Shown here piece by piece: positions 4,373 through 6,911 of a stretch of 6,911 bases of DNA. This DNA is from Chloroflexota bacterium (GTDB taxonomy: Bacteria > Chloroflexota > Limnocylindria > Limnocylindrales > CSP1-4), in contig DAIDTV010000083.1 of NCBI GenBank assembly GCA_027457005.1, positions 1-6,911 on the forward strand, written 5' to 3'. Within the stretch, counting starts at the first letter, position 1. Every line of letters starts with the position of its first letter. The notes beneath the pieces were generated by a model. That model did no database searches. It was not told the DNA's origin and was given only the letters and a program-made list of their open reading frames with translations. Both the position numbers and the translations under genes were made by a program.

Positions 4373-5250
4373 CAGGCCGGCTCGACCAGGATCTCGAGGC
4401 CCTTGTACGCGAGCACCAGCACCACGACGAGCACGGCGCCGTTGACCAGGAGCGAGCCGAGCACGCCGCCCAGGGCCGCCGGGAGGCCGGCGATCGCCGA
4501 GCCGATGTCGGGGACGAGCGAGCCGCGCGGGGTGTTGGGCGACTGGCCGGGGGCCGGGACCACCAGCGCGCCGGTGTTGTGGCCGCTCGCGTCGACGTTG
4601 AAGGGGACCGAGCCGAGCTCGGTTCCGATCCACGGCTGTAGGGCCGACTGGATGCTGTTCGAGGCGCCCTGGTAGGCCGGCCCGTAGCTGCCGCCGTTGA
4701 TCTTGGCGTACTTCGCGGCCGCGGTCAGCACCAGGGCCGAGGTGAGGACCGTCGAGCCGGCCATCCCGAGGAACGTCGCGAGGGTGGGTCCGCTCACGGT
4801 CGAGCCTCCCGAGGGAGCAGGTGCGGCAGGGGGTGGGACACTACTAGCACCCCCGCCGCCGGGGAGAGTGTAGCCGAGCTGCGTGAACCGCTTCACGTAG
4901 TAGGGATCGACGCCGCCAGCAGCCGCCAGGCCCGCCGCTCCGAGGTGGAACGGCGACGTGGCGATCGCCCACAGCTGCGCCACCGTCCCATTGCCGATGC
5001 TGCCGCGGATCCCCGAGTACTGCGGGGCCGACATGATGAGCGCCGCGGCCGCGGCCGCGCCCGCCTCCGGGGTCCCATAGACGCAGGCGGTCCCGGCCGC
5101 GTTGGTCGGGCAGTTGCTCGTGGCCGGCATGAGCCCCAGGTTGTTGTTCGCGCCGACCTCGGCGATCGACCAGGCGAGGCAGGCCGCGTAGGTCAGCCCG
5201 GTGCCGCGAGCGAGGGCGAGCGCAAACCGCGACTGCGTCGAGGTCGCCAC
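4372..5250 (-). CDS. Membrane-anchored lysozyme-like peptidoglycan hydrolase (292 aa)
   Basis: GTG start, 3 nt after the stop of the previous gene. Residues 1-130 resemble a phage lysozyme-like domain: F-A-L-A-L near 9-13, then A-W-S-I-A-E-V-G with candidate catalytic Glu31, an N-N-N-L-G-L segment, a Y-G-T-P-E-A-G loop near 58-64, Y78-S-G-I-R, and A-I-A-T-S-P-F ending near 101. Cys47 and Cys56 may form a disulfide. A Gly/Pro/Ser linker spans about 130-152. Hydrophobic stretches follow at about 154-179 (weaker) and 255-283 (strong, with L-V-V-V-L-V-L), then a short tail. I infer that it cuts peptidoglycan while anchored in a membrane, either of a virion or of the host. The usual Glu-Gly-Gly of related domains is Glu-Val-Gly here, so activity is not certain. 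The stop shares one base with the next ATG (TGATG). Confidence 0.75.
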   Translation of the reverse strand: MATSTQSRFALALARGTGLTYAACLAWSIAEVGANNNLGLMPATSNCPTNAAGTACVYGTPEAGAAAAAALIMSAPQYSGIRGSIGNGTVAQLWAIATSPFHLGAAGLAAAGGVDPYYVKRFTQLGYTLPGGGGASSVPPPAAPAPSGGSTVSGPTLATFLGMAGSTVLTSALVLTAAAKYAKINGGSYGPAYQGASNSIQSALQPWIGTELGSVPFNVDASGHNTGALVVPAPGQSPNTPRGSLVPDIGSAIAGLPAALGGVLGSLLVNGAVLVVVLVLAYKGLEILVEPA

Positions 5251-5253
5251 AGG

Positions 5254-5727
5254 TCAGGCCAGTCGGGTCACGGTGACCGAGGCGTAGCTGATGGGGATCT
5301 CACCCGCGGTACCGGGGCCGGACATGAACTTGACCGTATCGCCAGCCCGAAGGGGGAGTGCGAACCCGATGCCCTTATTGTCGGTGGACAGCGCCGCGAA
5401 CGAGTCCTCTGGCAGCGCATAGCTCGCCCCGCCGGCCCACTCGACGTTATCGTCGTGCGCCGCTCCGTTGCCCGACATGTACCCCACCACTCCCCACACG
5501 CCGTCCACGAGCGCGGTAAGCGTCTTGTGGTCCGCGCTCAGCGCGAGTCCAAACGCGGCGGGGATCGCGGCGAGCGGATTCCCTGCGTAGTCGTACAGGT
5601 TGTTCCACGCGTTCGGCTCGGGGATGTTTCCCACGCCGATCGCCACGGGGGCCGTGCACTCCAGGGTCACGGCCCGCGCCGTCGTGATGCTGACAGTGGG
5701 CTGCGCCAGCCATCCGCCGCCGCTCAC
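5254..5727 (-). CDS. Beta-rich protein, possible spike or fibre (157 aa)
   Basis: The start is the GTG at 5727 in a GTGA overlap with the upstream stop; extending the frame upstream gives Arg/Pro-rich shadow sequence, so the long version is rejected. The 157 residues are mostly beta-type with Gly, Asn and Asp turns: strands near 10-30, an N-A-W-N-N-L-Y-D-Y segment near 38-46, and a final third reading L-P-L-R-A-G-D-T-V-K-F followed by S-Y-A-S-V-T-V-T-R-L. A G-D-x-V-x-F strand and a closing S-V-x-x-x-R-L strand are reminiscent of C1q/TNF-like jelly-roll heads used in host attachment, but this is a weak resemblance. There is no membrane segment. It may work with the preceding 103-aa protein. 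A receptor-binding or spike role is an inference. Confidence 0.72.
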   Translation of the reverse strand: MSGGGWLAQPTVSITTARAVTLECTAPVAIGVGNIPEPNAWNNLYDYAGNPLAAIPAAFGLALSADHKTLTALVDGVWGVVGYMSGNGAAHDDNVEWAGGASYALPEDSFAALSTDNKGIGFALPLRAGDTVKFMSGPGTAGEIPISYASVTVTRLA

Positions 5728-6035
5728 GGCAGCGTGCACCCGGTGAGGAGGCCGCCCACGCCGCACGGGGCGCTGGTGTTCACGGTGACCGCCCGGCCGG
5801 CCGCGTTGAGCGCCGACAGGGGGAGGTTGTGGAGGTCGATGCCGATGCCGCCCGGCCCGACGTAGAGGGGGAGCGCGGTCGTGCCGAAGGTCACCGTGAC
5901 CCACTGCGCCACGTCGACCGAGATCACGAGCAGGTGGAGCTCGGCGTCCTGGGTGCCCCATACCGGGGCGAAGGGGTACGCACCCGCCGGGCTGGCGGGC
6001 GCGACCTCGAGCACGGCGGCGAACGGAGCGCCCAC
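5724..6035 (-). CDS. Small beta-rich structural-type protein (103 aa)
   Basis: The start is GTG at 6035, with GAGG 7 nt upstream. The 103 residues are dominated by alternating hydrophobic strands with Gly/Pro turns (W-V-T-V-T-F near residues 45-50, then P-L-Y-V-G-P-G-G near 56-63). They end with a V-T-V-N-T-S strand and two cysteines at residues 91 and 100 that could form a disulfide. There is no membrane segment or signal peptide. The look is that of a small beta-sandwich virion component such as a spike, cement or decoration protein, but no family is recognised. The stop overlaps the GTG of the following gene by 4 nt, which suggests coupled translation and perhaps a shared complex. Function is inferred only from fold-like composition and location between two lysozyme-like genes. 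Confidence 0.72.
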   Translation of the reverse strand: MGAPFAAVLEVAPASPAGAYPFAPVWGTQDAELHLLVISVDVAQWVTVTFGTTALPLYVGPGGIGIDLHNLPLSALNAAGRAVTVNTSAPCGVGGLLTGCTLP

Positions 6036-6070
6036 GGGGCTACCTCAGAGCGAGCGAGAACCTTCGGGAG

Positions 6071-6136
6071 CTAGCGGCGCTTGCGAAAGCGACCGTCAGC
6101 GCGACGCGGCGGGGTCCGCCGATGCCGTCGAGCCAT
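6071..6136 (-). CDS. 21-aa arginine-rich mini-protein
   Basis: This 22-codon frame begins with ATG behind a perfect AGGAGG and ends in TAG. Eleven of the 21 residues are Arg or Lys (ten Arg, one Lys), with one His, a central T-P-P-R-R turn, and a tail reading D-G-R-F-R-K-R-R. It has a single acidic residue. Known parallels by composition only are the short Arg/Lys-rich DNA-condensing proteins of viruses, such as the J protein of phiX174-type microviruses and protamine-like core peptides. I infer that it binds nucleic acid, perhaps packaged with the genome. It sits between the lysozyme-like gene and the beta-rich gene, with gaps of 9 nt upstream and 35 nt downstream, so it belongs to the putative virion operon. 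A leader peptide controlling translation of the next gene is an alternative. No homolog can be confirmed from sequence alone. Confidence 0.68.
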   Translation of the reverse strand: MARRHRRTPPRRADGRFRKRR

Positions 6137-6141
6137 GTCGA

Positions 6142-6147
6142 CCTCCT
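6142..6147 (-). promoter_or_regulatory. Perfect Shine-Dalgarno of the 21-aa Arg-rich peptide
   Basis: AGGAGG lies 5 nt before the ATG at 6136 and overlaps the TAG stop of the upstream gene (TAGGAGGTCGACATG). It is among the strongest ribosome sites in the window and is the main reason for calling such a short gene real. Confidence 0.8.
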
Positions 6148-6911
6148 ACGCTGCGGGAGCGGCTGCCACGGTCGGCAGGACGCTCGAGAGCTGCGAGTCG
6201 TTGTGCGCGTAGGTCGCCAGCGAGGCCGGGCCGAGGTCCCACAGCTCCCACTTGCCCGGCAGCCCGAAGGCCATGCACTGGTACCCCTGGGCCGCGAACG
6301 CCACGGCGGCCGCGATGAAGGTGACGCCCGGGGGGACCACGGCGACGCGCGGGGTCGCGATCTTGTCGACCTGGTGGTACTGGAGGTCCACCACGGAGAG
6401 CAGGGAGGCCGGCAGATCCGCTCCGGTGTAGCTCTCGACCGGCGCGGGAGTCGGGATGGCGGGCGCGATCTCGCCCGGCACGATCGCTGCCTTGATGAAG
6501 AGCACCGGCGGCGTGCCGCTCGTGCGCCAGAAGGTCCCGTGCGTGCCGTTGTCGTCGGCGATGGCGAGCTCGGCGTCGAACGCCTGCACGCTGTCGGCCG
6601 TCTCACTGGCGACCTCGGCATAGGGCGCGGTCGCGGCGAAGCGCCGGGCACCGGCCGAGACCGTCCCGAGCGTGCCATCGGGGAGTGGGGTGACGGTCGC
6701 GCTTGCCGCGGCCGGCTGCGCGGTCGGGTCGATCACGGGGACGGTACCGCCTGCGGGCGAGGGGAGCGGGATGCGGTAGGTCGCGGCGACGTTCGGCCAG
6801 TCCCGCGCGTAGTAGCCGGGCGGGCCCCAGGGCGAGGCCATGATCGCGGCCATGATCGCCGCGGGGTCGCCGGCCGCGATCGCCGCGCGGACGCCGGCGT
6901 AGGGGCTGTCG
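6146..6911 (-). CDS. Lysozyme-like virion protein, 5' end beyond window
   Basis: The frame is open to the right edge, so the start lies outside; 254 residues and a TAG stop are visible. The first 35 or so visible residues look like the end of a phage lysozyme-like (peptidoglycan hydrolase) domain: Y-A-G-V-R-A-A-I, then a G-D-P turn, then A-I-M-A-S-P-W-G and a Tyr pair. The same pattern is seen in the 292-aa protein four genes downstream. After a Pro/Gly-rich stretch come about 200 residues rich in Ala, Pro, Thr and Val with short alternating strands, which I read as a beta-rich virion part; this part is not recognised. A methionine at 6853 could be mistaken for the start, but it falls inside the domain motif, so the true start is upstream. 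Likely role by inference: virion-associated cell-wall hydrolase or a structural protein with a lytic domain. The catalytic half is not visible. Confidence 0.72.
   Translation of the reverse strand, partial: DSPYAGVRAAIAAGDPAAIMAAIMASPWGPPGYYARDWPNVAATYRIPLPSPAGGTVPVIDPTAQPAAASATVTPLPDGTLGTVSAGARRFAATAPYAEVASETADSVQAFDAELAIADDNGTHGTFWRTSGTPPVLFIKAAIVPGEIAPAIPTPAPVESYTGADLPASLLSVVDLQYHQVDKIATPRVAVVPPGVTFIAAAVAFAAQGYQCMAFGLPGKWELWDLGPASLATYAHNDSQLSSVLPTVAAAPAA

Noticed and set aside
3617..4675. Long plus-strand open frame of 352 codons
   Set aside because: It runs antiparallel across four well-supported minus-strand genes and the promoter gap, has no ribosome site, and its Arg/Ala/Gly-rich composition is typical of a shadow frame in GC-rich DNA.
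4945..5865. Long plus-strand open frame of 306 codons
   Set aside because: It lies antisense to the lysozyme-like and beta-rich genes, is rich in Arg and Gly with no domain pattern, and crosses their boundaries.
5728..5961. Upstream extension of the 157-aa gene to an ATG at 5961
   Set aside because: The extra 78 residues are His/Arg/Pro-rich shadow of the 103-aa gene; the GTG at 5727 in the GTGA overlap is the natural start.
4273..6883. Four GCGATCGC octamers (4273, 4490, 4961, 6876), the HIP1 word common in cyanobacteria
   Set aside because: Three of the four fall in frame on Ala-Ile-Ala codons of Ala-rich proteins, and the count is too small to point to a cyanobacterial host.
1..6911. tRNA genes, CRISPR repeats, insertion-sequence ends or attachment sites
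   Set aside because: No cloverleaf with a recognisable T-arm, no spaced repeat array, no transposase-like protein and no integrase or terminal duplication were found by reading both strands.

Overview
The window is very GC-rich (by eye about 70 percent) and packed almost end to end with small genes. Every gene I can support lies on the minus strand, so the biological reading direction is from position 6911 down to 1. Of the 18 complete genes, 13 appear to start with GTG. Seven neighbouring pairs overlap as GTGA and one as TGATG. There is no rRNA, tRNA, CRISPR array, insertion sequence or housekeeping gene. The tiny overlapping genes, lysozyme-like proteins, beta-rich small proteins, single-span membrane proteins and small DNA- or zinc-binding proteins point to a virus or provirus (or a virus-derived element) of a GC-rich bacterium. 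The host cannot be named from this sequence, and no capsid, ATPase, portal, terminase, polymerase or integrase gene is present to place it in a family.

Right block (6911 to 3891), probably virion and lysis genes: a 5'-truncated protein with the end of a lysozyme-like domain plus a long Ala/Pro-rich C-terminal part; a 21-residue Arg-rich peptide with a perfect Shine-Dalgarno; two small beta-rich proteins (103 and 157 aa); a 292-aa lysozyme-like protein with a Gly/Pro linker and membrane segments; a basic 117-aa protein; and a 43-aa single-span membrane protein. The genes abut or overlap and look like one transcription unit whose promoter lies outside the window.

Control region (3890 to 3456): a 101-bp gap carries a good minus-strand promoter (TTGACA, 17 bp, TATCGT) with a palindrome just downstream of the -10, driving a 67-aa ribbon-helix-helix protein that is a plausible autorepressor. 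A second gap of about 130 bp, of lower GC content, contains several inverted repeats, including an 8-6-8 perfect one touching the start codon of the next gene.

Left block (3455 to 1), probably early or regulatory genes: an acidic helical 85-aa protein, an N-terminally anchored 113-aa protein, a 78-aa protein with ten cysteines, a 126-aa zinc-finger-like protein, two unknown small proteins flanking another membrane-anchored protein, a 199-aa winged-helix protein, a 34-aa protein with seven cysteines, a 118-aa protein with Cys/His pairs, an 88-aa unknown protein, and the first codons of one more gene. This side is rich in small putative zinc-binding and DNA-binding proteins, as expected of viral host-takeover or transcription-control genes.

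The best-supported novelty is the combination: lytic domains fused to membrane segments, a protamine-like mini-peptide, several single-span membrane proteins and spike-like beta proteins. This fits a tailless membrane-containing virus, but the same parts could occur in an unusual tailed phage, and the window alone cannot decide.
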